Shown: positions 1-5,923 of the stretch, in pieces
Position numbering within the stretch: the first letter of the stretch is position 1
Layout: each line of letters opens with the position of its first letter
From: Archaeoglobales archaeon
Lineage (GTDB): Archaea; Halobacteriota; Archaeoglobi; Archaeoglobales; Archaeoglobaceae
Length of the DNA: 5,924 nt
Reading direction: 5' to 3'
NCBI GenBank assembly: GCA_003663055.1
Contig: QMZF01000078.1
Location: 1 to 5,924, forward strand
Program-made: the position numbers and the translations under genes
Notes under the pieces: generated by a model
Told to the model about the DNA's origin: nothing
The model's input: only the letters and a program-made list of their open reading frames with translations
Database searches by the model: none

Positions 1-1
1 C

Positions 2-1118
2 CCACTTCTACTTCTCGTAATCTTCTCAACCGTTTTTGGAGGAGAAGAAGTAAAATTTCACCTCTACGTTCAAAACCTCGACAACGATTCTCAACTTTCC
101 ATAGCTTTTATTGAGGCTCTAAACTCCACGCGAGCGTTCGAGATTGAAGTCGTAAATAAAACCAATTTAGCAGACTTGATCAAGCCGTTTTCTCATCCCA
201 GACTACTCGTTATTCCACCCGGCTTTCACGCATCGGCGATAAACTCAACGGTCAAAAGTCGAATTTCCGTAATCGTGTCAACGCTTCAGATTGCAAAGAG
301 ATATGCAAAAGAGAACAGATCAGAAATAGAAAGGGGAATGAAAGCACTTGAAGAATTCAATCGTTCACTTCCCGAAGAAAAAGCGTGGCTAATTCTGTAC
401 GTTGACCGGACAACTCAAAAGCTGCAGTTCGTTCAATTGTGGATAGCGTTACGAGCTCGTTTAACTTCAAACTTCTCAACGCAAGCAAAGCTATCGACGT
501 GAATGTAAGCAACATTGGTACAAAGCTGTACAAACCCGTCGATTACTACCTTCCAGGATACGTATCGGCCTTCATAATACGAACGGGATAATCGGTGTGC
601 TCAACATTACGACGGATTTCAAAAGGAGAGGGATAATAAAGAGGCTCATGGTCACACCTTTGCAGAGATACGAATGGATAGTTGCAAATATCCTTACGCA
701 GTCGCTGCTCGCTGTTGTTCTCACGCTGATAATGTTTTTGGTTGCGAAGCTTGCCTTTAATTCGTCGGCATTTCCAGAAGCGTACAGCTGGCTTTTAATA
801 TTTCTCGGAGCTGTCCTGTTTACGGGGATGGGAATGTTTATTTCCGGATTTATCAAAGATGTTGAGGCCGCTTCAGCAATAGGAAATGCAATCGCCTTTC
901 CTATGATGTTTCTGTCGGGTTCTTTCTGGCCGATTGAAATGATGCCCCCGTACATGCAGATTGTTGCAAAACTACTTCCATTAACGTACTTTTCAGAAGG
1001 GTTAAGAATTGCGATGGTGTACGGTAGAATTGAGATTTCGGATTTTATTATCGTTTTCGCACTAGCCCTGATTTTCATACTTCTTGGTTCCTTTATGACT
1101 CGGTGGGAGGAAGAATAA
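2..1118 (+). pseudogene. ABC-2 type transporter permease, 5'-partial, two frameshifts
   Basis: This is the membrane subunit of an ABC exporter of the ABC-2 family; the substrate cannot be told. The protein can be read in three consecutive frames. Positions 2 to about 412 encode the end of TM1 (PLLLLVIFSTVFGG) and the large extracytoplasmic domain. About 413 to 576 encode the rest of that domain up to YYLPGYVSAFI. About 579 to 1118 encode GIIGVLNITTDFKRRG, then four hydrophobic segments (roughly 668-750, 783-850, 870-935 and 1036-1097) and the family-typical LPLTYFSEGLR. Restoring one base near 412-413 (giving VDRTNSKAAV) and one near 577-578 (giving FIITNGIIGV) yields one continuous permease of about 370 residues, lacking perhaps 25-35 residues upstream of the window. 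As written, the first frame stops at 500-502 and the second at 589-591. A GTG at 597 could start a 173-residue fragment, but it would lack TM1 and the extracytoplasmic domain. The ATPase partner is not in the window. Family identity is strong; whether the lesions are biological is unknown. Confidence 0.85.
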
Positions 1119-1257
1119 AATTAATCGGATCGATTTAGCATCTCAACCTGCTGCCAAAGACTCTAATTCGGAACACTAGTAGTTGCGAAGTGCATTCTGC
1201 CCGCGAACCCTTAGTGCTACATGGGGAAAATTTACAAATCCTTAACAATGCAAAAAA
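1119..1257. other. Intergenic spacer, no gene seen
   Basis: This stretch separates the permease remnant from the AAA ATPase operon. I see no open reading frame of note, no tRNA cloverleaf, no C/D box pair and no T-run terminator after the permease stop. A TATA-like TTTACAAA at 1231-1238, preceded by an A-rich GGGGAAAA, is a secondary promoter candidate. The rest has no feature I can name. Confidence 0.5.
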
Positions 1258-1265
1258 TTTAAAAG
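1252..1265 (+). promoter_or_regulatory. Putative archaeal BRE/TATA promoter for the AAA ATPase operon
   Basis: An A-tract resembling a TFB recognition element (1252-1257) is followed directly by TTTAAAAG (1258-1265), a good archaeal TATA-box match. Archaeal transcription usually begins about 25 bases downstream of the box, here near 1285-1288. That would leave a leader of about 25 bases before ATG 1311 and would place an in-frame TTG at 1278 outside the transcript. This is the only well-formed promoter I see, so it may drive the whole run of genes to the right. Confidence 0.55.
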
Positions 1266-1300
1266 ACGAAATTCCGATTGTTTTGGACTGCAGGAATGCG

Positions 1301-1307
1301 GGTGGAG
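1301..1307 (+). promoter_or_regulatory. Ribosome binding site favouring ATG 1311
   Basis: GGTGGAG lies 3 bases before ATG 1311 and partly matches the complement of the archaeal 16S rRNA 3' end (GGTG and GGAG cores). It supports 1311 over the in-frame ATG at 1296 and TTG at 1278. The spacing is short, so the start choice is likely but not certain. Confidence 0.45.
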
Positions 1308-1310
1308 AAC

Positions 1311-2543
1311 ATGCTAAAGCTGGTCGAGCTTGTTCTGACCGCTGAAATTTACAACAGATTTAGCGAGCTGAGCGAAGACGATATACCTAAGAAAATCAGG
1401 AAACTTTTTTATGGAAAGACTGGAATCTCTCGCCCCCTTGTAGTTAAAGTAGACGTTGCAAAGCAAGTCGGAAACGTAGAGGATATACTAAAACTTCCAT
1501 TCATCGACGTAAACACATTCACTAAGCAGATAATTGTGACATCGTTCGATGCAGCGGTTAAATGGTTCGCGTCGAAAGGCGATGCAATAGAAATAATTAG
1601 AAATAATCCCGTTCTTGCGTACTTCTACCAGAACTACGATTCCCTCAACATCTCCTACGAAGAGGCGAAGAAGAAAAACAAGCCAAGGCACAGCGATAGA
1701 GAATGGTTAAAGAGCGTTGTAGCAGAATTGGAAAAGAATCCAGAGACTGCAGAAATGCTTTGCCTAGTTAGATTGTACTCTCCAGAAGATATTAAAGTTG
1801 ATTTCAGTGATGTAGCGCTTAATGCTGAACAGATGGAAGAAATAAGGAAGATAGAGGTGGCAATGGAGGAAAGAGCTTATCTCAAGCAAATAGGTCTAAC
1901 GGAGGTCGGAAAGTTACTCTTTATAGGCCCACCAGGAACGGGTAAAACGACAACAGCAAGAGCTTTGAGCAAAAAGCTCTGCGTACCCCTCGTAGAAGTC
2001 AAACTATCTATGATAACCAGCCAGTACCTCGGCGAGACTTCTAAGAACATCGAGAAGGTCTTCGAGATCGCGAAAAGGTTGAATCCTTGCATATTATTCA
2101 TCGACGAGTTCGACTACGTTGCTAAAACAAGAACTAGCGATGAGCATGCAGCGGTAAAGAGAGCTGTTAACACGTTGCTTAAGTCCATAGATGAGATAAA
2201 TCTCGTCGAAGACGGCGTTATACTGATAGCTGCAACGAACCATCCGAGTCTTCTCGATCCAGCGGTATGGCGAAGGTTCGACAAAATTGTTGAGTTTCCA
2301 GAACCTCCGGAGAACGTTAGAAGGAGAATCTTCGAGCTGGCTCTCTCTAAAGTTGAGGGCGATTACGACATCGAAGAGCTAGTTGCGCTCAGCGATGGAT
2401 TTACAGGGGCTGAAATAAAGCTCGTTGTGAGGGAGGCTGTTCTTAAAGCTCTGCTTAGGGGAGATAAGAGGATATCACAGCAAGACTTACTCAATGCAGT
2501 AGAAGAAGTAAAAAGTAGGCTTAACCTTAAAACATCATACTGA
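1311..2543 (+). CDS. AAA-family ATPase (CDC48/SpoVK-like AAA domain), uncharacterised N-terminal region
   Basis: The product is about 410 residues and carries one classical AAA domain in its C-terminal half. Visible motifs are Walker A GPPGTGKT (206-213), Walker B ILFIDEFD (261-268, catalytic E266), sensor 1 in AATN (N310), arginine-finger candidates R321 and R322 in WRRFD, and sensor 2-type GAE (366-368) in the helical lid. There is no zinc-protease HExxH after the ATPase domain, so it is not an FtsH protease, and only one AAA module, so it is not full-length CDC48. Residues 1 to about 190 are charged and helix-rich and match no domain I know; this part probably binds a substrate or adaptor. 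Such proteins usually form hexamers that remodel proteins; the client here is unknown. No signal peptide or membrane segment is seen. The start is chosen from the TATA box and GGTGGAG; ATG 1296 would add five residues. The next gene begins 1 base after the stop, suggesting translational coupling. Confidence 0.88.
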   Translation: MLKLVELVLTAEIYNRFSELSEDDIPKKIRKLFYGKTGISRPLVVKVDVAKQVGNVEDILKLPFIDVNTFTKQIIVTSFDAAVKWFASKGDAIEIIRNNPVLAYFYQNYDSLNISYEEAKKKNKPRHSDREWLKSVVAELEKNPETAEMLCLVRLYSPEDIKVDFSDVALNAEQMEEIRKIEVAMEERAYLKQIGLTEVGKLLFIGPPGTGKTTTARALSKKLCVPLVEVKLSMITSQYLGETSKNIEKVFEIAKRLNPCILFIDEFDYVAKTRTSDEHAAVKRAVNTLLKSIDEINLVEDGVILIAATNHPSLLDPAVWRRFDKIVEFPEPPENVRRRIFELALSKVEGDYDIEELVALSDGFTGAEIKLVVREAVLKALLRGDKRISQQDLLNAVEEVKSRLNLKTSY

Positions 2544-2544
2544 C

Positions 2545-3318
2545 ATGAGAGTCGTGCTTCTGGGAACAGGCGATAGCCCGGGCACACCAGTAATAGGCTG
2601 TCACTGCAAAACGTGTGAGGATGCGAGAAAGTACGGTTGGGAGAGAAAGCGTTTTTCTGTAATGATTCAGAATGATAACAAGGTACTCCTCATCGACACA
2701 TCTCCAGACATGAGGGCTCAGCTGCTGCATATGAACGTGGAGAGAGTGGATGCGGTTATATGGACCCACTGCCACTACGATCACTTCGCTGGTTTCGGAG
2801 ATTTTTATAGGGTGCAGAGCAATGTCGTCGTTTACTCATCGCCAGAAGTTCACGAAGACATCGGAAGGTACATGGAGTTCCTGAAGTACAAGCCAGTCGA
2901 AATTGAAAGCTATGAACCCTTCGACTTTTTTGGCATGAAGGTAACCCTAGTTGATGTCAACCATCCTCCGCTCCGCAGAGCTCACGGTATCGTTGTGGAA
3001 TGGAATGGCTATAAAATCGTTATAAGCGGCGATACCAACAAGGATGTTCCGCAGAAAAGCAAAGCTGTAATGATGAATCCCGATTTGTTCATAGTCGAGG
3101 CTTTGGCTCCAGAGGGCTACCGCTTCAGGAAGCACATGAACGCAAGCGAGGCTATGCTGCTGGCAAAGGAGATAGGAGCGAAGAAAGTTGTACTTACACA
3201 CCTCGGCCACTTCTTTCCTCCACATAACATAGCTGTTAAGAAATATCCTCTCGGCCACGACTTTCAGACGTTCTCTTTTGGCGAAGAGGCGAGGCTGGAT
3301 GAGTTCTTTGGGCCTTGA
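2545..3318 (+). CDS. PhnP-like metallo-beta-lactamase-fold phosphodiesterase/hydrolase
   Basis: This 257-residue cytosolic protein has the metallo-beta-lactamase fold in its PhnP-like branch. The N-terminal GTGDSPGTPVIGCHCKTC is typical of that branch: C19, C21 and C24 probably bind a structural zinc. The catalytic motif HCHYDH (H75, H77, D79, H80) is complete. D163 in SGDT and a C-terminal histidine (H219 in LTHLGH or a nearby one) are the other likely metal ligands; H147 and H197 are also conserved-looking. PhnP itself opens phosphoribosyl cyclic phosphate in phosphonate breakdown, but no phn genes are seen here, so the substrate is probably different. The gene starts 1 base after the AAA ATPase stop with no good Shine-Dalgarno sequence, which points to coupled re-initiation. 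Its last 20 bases overlap mfnF. Its place next to mfnF and mfnE allows a role in phosphate-ester metabolism, but that is inference. Family assignment is firm; function is open. Confidence 0.9.
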   Translation: MRVVLLGTGDSPGTPVIGCHCKTCEDARKYGWERKRFSVMIQNDNKVLLIDTSPDMRAQLLHMNVERVDAVIWTHCHYDHFAGFGDFYRVQSNVVVYSSPEVHEDIGRYMEFLKYKPVEIESYEPFDFFGMKVTLVDVNHPPLRRAHGIVVEWNGYKIVISGDTNKDVPQKSKAVMMNPDLFIVEALAPEGYRFRKHMNASEAMLLAKEIGAKKVVLTHLGHFFPPHNIAVKKYPLGHDFQTFSFGEEARLDEFFGP

Positions 3319-4246
3319 CATTGGTGGAGCAAATTTGAAGTTTTTCTATGATGCAGATAAAAAAGGCGGAGTAGAATACTTTCCAATGTGGAAGAAGGCA
3401 AAAAAACTCGAAGAGAAGCTTTGCGAATTTGCCAAAACTTTTAGCCCGGATAAAGTTGGTGTCGTAATCACTGCTGAGCTTTCTGATGTCTTTGCCAGCA
3501 AGGCTGAAGGCGTTAAGTTCGTTGAAAAAGCTGTCAGAAAAGCTTTTGGTAACTCAACGATCCACTTTCTCGACGTTGAAGGCAGATTGAGTAAGAAAGC
3601 AGAACCACCGCTAGCTTTTGCTGCCAGCAACTGGATAGCATCAACACTATTCCTTGCAAGGAACTTCGAATCGTTCATACTTGCTGACATGGGTTCTACA
3701 ACGACCGATCTGATACCATTCAAAGGCAAAATCCTTGCGGCTAAAACGGATTACGAGAGGTTGAGGAGGGGAGAGCTGATTTATATCGGAGTTCTCAGAA
3801 CGCCGGTGTTTCACGTTTTGCCCTTCTTCACGGCCCCCCTTGTCCCAGAATTCTTTGCTATTACAGGCGATGTGTTCGTAGTAACAGGAGACATAAAGCC
3901 TGAAGATTATTTATGCGAGACTCCCGATGGGAGAGGGAGAAGCGTTGAAGAGTGCATGCAAAGGCTTGCAAGGCAGCTTTGCTGCGATTTACACGAAGTA
4001 GGAGCGGAATTCGTCCGAGGGCTAGCAAAAGAAACAAAAAAATACATTCTGGAGAGAATTAGCAGTGCAATGTTCGAGATTTCGGCAAAATATGGCATAA
4101 AAACGGTTATTGGCTGTGGTATCGGAGAGTTCTTACTAGAAGGGGTAGCGAAAAAACTAGACCTTGACTACGTTTCCATTAAAAAGAAGTACGGCGATTG
4201 CTCGGTTTATTTTCCAGCCTATGCGATGGCAAGGCTATTGGAATGA
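3299..4246 (+). CDS. mfnF: MfnF, methanofuran biosynthesis condensing enzyme (H4MPT-linked C1 pathway ASKHA-fold protein)
   Basis: MfnF joins the diphosphate-activated aminomethylfuran unit to gamma-glutamyltyramine, making the core ether of methanofuran. This is known from the Methanocaldococcus jannaschii enzyme; homologs were long annotated as hydantoinase-like or sugar-kinase-like proteins. The 315-residue product fits the family length. It shows the ASKHA nucleotide-binding elements in order: DIGGANLK (7-14), DMGSTTTDLIP (130-140) and GCGIGEFL (272-279). The family-typical DGRGRSVEE region lies near 210-218 and YGDCSVYFPAYA near 298-309. ATG 3299 is chosen because it gives the usual short lead-in to DIGG and follows two GAGG elements (3286-3289 and 3291-3294). 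An in-frame TTG at 3278 would add seven residues (AKRRGWM-like) with no family support. The start overlaps the PhnP-like gene by 20 bases, and mfnE follows at once. The neighbouring pathway gene strengthens the call. Confidence 0.88.
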   Translation: MSSLGLDIGGANLKFFYDADKKGGVEYFPMWKKAKKLEEKLCEFAKTFSPDKVGVVITAELSDVFASKAEGVKFVEKAVRKAFGNSTIHFLDVEGRLSKKAEPPLAFAASNWIASTLFLARNFESFILADMGSTTTDLIPFKGKILAAKTDYERLRRGELIYIGVLRTPVFHVLPFFTAPLVPEFFAITGDVFVVTGDIKPEDYLCETPDGRGRSVEECMQRLARQLCCDLHEVGAEFVRGLAKETKKYILERISSAMFEISAKYGIKTVIGCGIGEFLLEGVAKKLDLDYVSIKKKYGDCSVYFPAYAMARLLE

Positions 4247-4249
4247 GTC

Positions 4250-4254
4250 GAGGG
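4250..4254 (+). promoter_or_regulatory. Ribosome binding site favouring ATG 4261 of mfnE
   Basis: GAGGG sits 6 bases before ATG 4261, normal archaeal spacing. It supports 4261 over the in-frame ATG at 4243, which overlaps the mfnF stop as ATGA. Since an ATGA overlap is itself a common coupling arrangement, 4243 is not excluded. Confidence 0.5.
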
Positions 4255-4260
4255 TTCGGA

Positions 4261-4851
4261 ATGAAGGTCGTAAAGATTGGTGGAAGTGTTGCCTCTCGAA
4301 TCGAAGGAATTCTAGAGGAGTTGAGCGGTGATGTGCTTATCATTCCTGGTGGATGGATTTTTGCCAACGCAGTTAGGGAATTGGACTCAGAGCGAAAATT
4401 GCCCAGCAGTGCGGCACACTGGATGTGTATAGCTGGAATGGAAATGTACGGCTACTACATATCATCTCTTGGTGTAAAAACGACAGAAAAACTTGAACGT
4501 GTAAAAGGCATCAAAGTGCTTTTGCCATACTGTATTTTGAAAAAATCGGAACTTCCACAATCCTGGGATGTTACATCCGATAGCATTGCGGTATGGGTTG
4601 CTTCGAAGCTCGGCGTTAAAGAAGTCATAAAGATAACCGATGTGGACGGCATTTTTTTGAATGGTAGGTTTATCGAAAAAATACGGGCTTCAGAACTCAT
4701 TGGCAAGAAAACGTGTGTTGATAGCTTTGCCCCAGAATTGATGGCGAAGTTGGGAATAAACATGTTCGTTTGCAACGGTCTTGTTGAGGGGAGGGTAAAA
4801 GATTATATATTGAGAAGTCAAGCGAGAGGCACGCTGATTGAGGGCAGATAG
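4261..4851 (+). CDS. mfnE: MfnE, aminomethylfuran phosphate kinase (amino acid kinase fold)
   Basis: MfnE phosphorylates [5-(aminomethyl)furan-3-yl]methyl phosphate with ATP to the diphosphate that MfnF then uses, so mfnF and mfnE encode consecutive steps. The 196-residue product has the short amino-acid-kinase fold typical of this family. It shows KIGGS (5-9) at the N-terminus for phosphate binding, the glycine pair in IPGGW (28-32), [16 protein letters not shown] (51-66), [11 protein letters not shown] (102-112) and the nucleotide-site KITDVDGIF (124-132). It ends in GTLIEGR. There is no regulatory ACT domain, unlike aspartokinase. ATG 4261 puts KIGGS five residues from the start as in relatives and has GAGGG at 4250-4254; ATG 4243 would add six residues. 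The gene lies 14 bases after mfnF and 13 bases before the Zn-ribbon gene, so it is probably co-transcribed. Cytosolic; no membrane segment. Confidence 0.88.
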   Translation: MKVVKIGGSVASRIEGILEELSGDVLIIPGGWIFANAVRELDSERKLPSSAAHWMCIAGMEMYGYYISSLGVKTTEKLERVKGIKVLLPYCILKKSELPQSWDVTSDSIAVWVASKLGVKEVIKITDVDGIFLNGRFIEKIRASELIGKKTCVDSFAPELMAKLGINMFVCNGLVEGRVKDYILRSQARGTLIEGR

Positions 4852-4858
4852 GGGAGGT
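4851..4858 (+). promoter_or_regulatory. Strong ribosome binding site for the Zn-ribbon gene
   Basis: GGGGAGGT, an almost ideal complement of the archaeal 16S rRNA 3' end, begins on the last base of the mfnE stop codon. It abuts ATG 4859, too close for use, but stands 6 bases before ATG 4865, so it decides the start at 4865. It is the best Shine-Dalgarno sequence in the window, suggesting strong translation of this small protein. Confidence 0.75.
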
Positions 4859-4864
4859 ATGGTT

Positions 4865-5026
4865 ATGGACATACACAGATGCGTATCATGCGGGGCAAAT
4901 CTCGTAGGAACGAACTACGTTGTGTTTCCCTGTCCAGTATGTGGGGAGATGATCTACAGGTGCAAACGCTGTAGGAAGCTTGCTAATCCATACAAGTGTG
5001 AAAACTGCGGCTTTGTTGGGCCTTGA
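4865..5026 (+). CDS. Small archaeal Zn-ribbon protein (HVO_2753/COG2888 type, predicted RNA-binding, translation-linked)
   Basis: This 53-residue protein carries four CxxC knuckles: C6/C9 (CVSC), C23/C26 (CPVC), C33/C36 (CKRC) and C45/C48 (CENC). That is enough for two four-cysteine zinc sites, and they fill most of the protein. Basic residues cluster around the third knuckle. It matches the small archaeal family predicted to be a Zn-ribbon RNA-binding protein with a role in translation, whose Haloferax member HVO_2753 was studied as a two-zinc-pocket microprotein affecting swarming and biofilm formation. Its position just before aEF-1beta, 12 bases apart, is the usual context of this family. 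The start at ATG 4865 is set by GGGGAGGT at 4851-4858; ATG 4859 would add two residues. The exact molecular role is not established. Confidence 0.88.
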   Translation: MDIHRCVSCGANLVGTNYVVFPCPVCGEMIYRCKRCRKLANPYKCENCGFVGP

Positions 5027-5027
5027 A

Positions 5028-5034
5028 GGGTGGT
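5028..5034 (+). promoter_or_regulatory. Ribosome binding site of the aEF-1beta gene
   Basis: GGGTGGT lies 4 bases before ATG 5039, in the 12-base gap after the Zn-ribbon stop. It matches the GGTGAT part of the archaeal Shine-Dalgarno consensus with one mismatch and confirms the start. Confidence 0.5.
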
Positions 5035-5038
5035 ATAA

Positions 5039-5305
5039 ATGGGAAACGTAGTGATGAGGCTGAAGGTAATGCCTAGCGATATAGACGTGAACCTAGACGA
5101 AATTGCCGATAAAATAAAGGCACTTGATTTAAAAAACGTAGAAATAAGGGACATCGGAATAAAACCAATTGCTTTTGGCCTCAAAGCCCTCGTTATTGCT
5201 GCTGTTATGCCCGATGAAGGGAGCATCGGCGACGAACTTGCTGAAAAAATCCAGCAGATCGATGGTGTTGAAAGCGTGGAAATCGAATCGGTTGAACTTC
5301 TCTAA
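5039..5305 (+). CDS. ef1b: Elongation factor 1-beta (aEF-1beta), guanine nucleotide exchange factor
   Basis: aEF-1beta promotes GDP/GTP exchange on aEF-1alpha, recharging it to deliver aminoacyl-tRNA to the ribosome. At 88 residues the product has the full length of the compact archaeal form, which corresponds to the C-terminal exchange domain of eukaryotic eEF1B-alpha. Visible family features are MGNVVMRLKVMPSDIDVNLD at the N-terminus, the central IKPIAFGLKALVIAAVMPDE (about residues 41-60) and the C-terminal GVESVEIESVELL. The alternating strand-helix pattern fits the small alpha-beta fold. It follows the Zn-ribbon gene by 12 bases and precedes the second hydrolase by 3, so all three are probably on one mRNA. 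The gene is intact and its start is unambiguous. Confidence 0.95.
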   Translation: MGNVVMRLKVMPSDIDVNLDEIADKIKALDLKNVEIRDIGIKPIAFGLKALVIAAVMPDEGSIGDELAEKIQQIDGVESVEIESVELL

Positions 5306-5308
5306 CCT

Positions 5309-5923
5309 ATGAATCCCATAAAGTTTGTAACTCCACCAATAGCTGCAAACGCGTACCTTCTGAAGGAAGATGGAGTTCTCATCGACGCAGGCGGGGATTC
5401 AGCCTTCCTTCTTAAAGCTATTGAGAAGTACTCAAGTTTAAAGGAGATTAAATACGTTTTTCTTACACACTCCCACTTCGACCACGCTAAAGCAGCAGAT
5501 GTCCTGCAGAGAGCCGGAGTTAAGGTAGTTATGCACTTTATGGAATACGAATTCGCTTCTGCAATCGCTTCCCCACTCTACGCTGTGATTAAACCAGACG
5601 TTGTCGTCGAAGGTGGCGAAGTTTTTGAGTTTGAAAATGCAAAGCTTCGAGTTATTCACACTCCCGGCCACACTCCCGGCAGCATATGCCTTTACGAACC
5701 CGAAAAGAAGTGGCTTTTTAGCGGCGATACCGTTTTTGCCTACGGAAGCTTTGGAAGGGTTGATTTTCCTGGCGGCAATGCTGCAAGCTTAGTGGAATCT
5801 TAAAAGAAGTTATCAGAGCTTGAAGTTAAGAGGCTGTATCCCGGACACGAAGATGTGGTGGAGAACGGAAAGCACGTAAAAAAGGCGTACGAGATAGCAA
5901 AGAAAGTTTTGCTTGGTTTGTAA
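5309..5923 (+). pseudogene. Glyoxalase II-like metallo-beta-lactamase-fold hydrolase interrupted by in-frame TAA
   Basis: This is a cytosolic metallo-beta-lactamase-fold hydrolase of the glyoxalase II-like (hydroxyacylglutathione hydrolase-related) group; the substrate is unknown. Visible ligands are HSHFDH (H54, H56, D58, H59), H121 in HTPGHTPGS and D140 in SGDT. Codon 165 (5801-5803) is TAA, giving a 164-residue product. The same frame then stays open for 39 more codons to TAA at 5921-5923 and encodes a normal family C-terminus, with RLYPGHED (175-182) containing the last expected metal ligand, H180. A TTA-to-TAA change restores SLKKLS, so a single base substitution explains the stop; no frame change is needed. 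The truncated form would lack one metal ligand and the C-terminal helix and is probably inactive. The start is 3 bases after aEF-1beta, with no clear Shine-Dalgarno sequence, suggesting coupled translation. Codon style matches the neighbours, so decay, if real, is recent. A sequencing error is the main alternative. Confidence 0.85.

Noticed and set aside
405..592. Programmed ribosomal frameshifting in the permease
   Set aside because: Two separate -1 events would be needed, neither has a slippery heptamer or visible downstream stem, and this family is not known for recoding.
572..1078. Long open frame on the - strand opposite the permease
   Set aside because: It is antisense to a clearly recognisable ABC-2 permease C-terminus; its product has no family features and there is no promoter or ribosome binding site.
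1130..1222. Possible tRNA or structured RNA in the intergenic spacer (TAGCA...TGCTA ends, GGTTCG-like stretch on the - strand)
   Set aside because: No cloverleaf can be drawn: there is no proper D or T arm, and the pairing ends are only five bases long. Probably chance.
1193..1299. Inverted GCATTC / GAATGC pair across the promoter
   Set aside because: Six bases separated by about 95 is expected by chance, and there is no supporting operator symmetry.
1278..1310. TTG 1278 as the start of the AAA ATPase
   Set aside because: It lies upstream of the expected transcription start for the TATA box at 1258-1265 and has no ribosome binding site; ATG 1311 has GGTGGAG just upstream.
2947..3321. Open frame on the - strand opposite the PhnP-like gene
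   Set aside because: It mirrors a well-supported coding region with catalytic motifs and resembles no protein family; an antisense shadow.
3346..3729. Open frame on the - strand opposite mfnF
   Set aside because: It is serine- and leucine-rich, as expected from antisense reading of a conserved gene, with no independent support.
4455..4775. Open frame on the - strand opposite mfnE
   Set aside because: It overlaps the conserved kinase motifs of mfnE on the other strand; no start signal or recognisable product.
5601..5792. Second + frame inside the last hydrolase
   Set aside because: The overlapping frame carries HTPGHTPGS and SGDT of the hydrolase; this one carries nothing recognisable.
5801..5803. 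Recoded stop (pyrrolysine or selenocysteine) in the last hydrolase
   Set aside because: The codon is TAA, whereas pyrrolysine uses TAG and selenocysteine TGA, and the repaired residue is expected to be an ordinary leucine.
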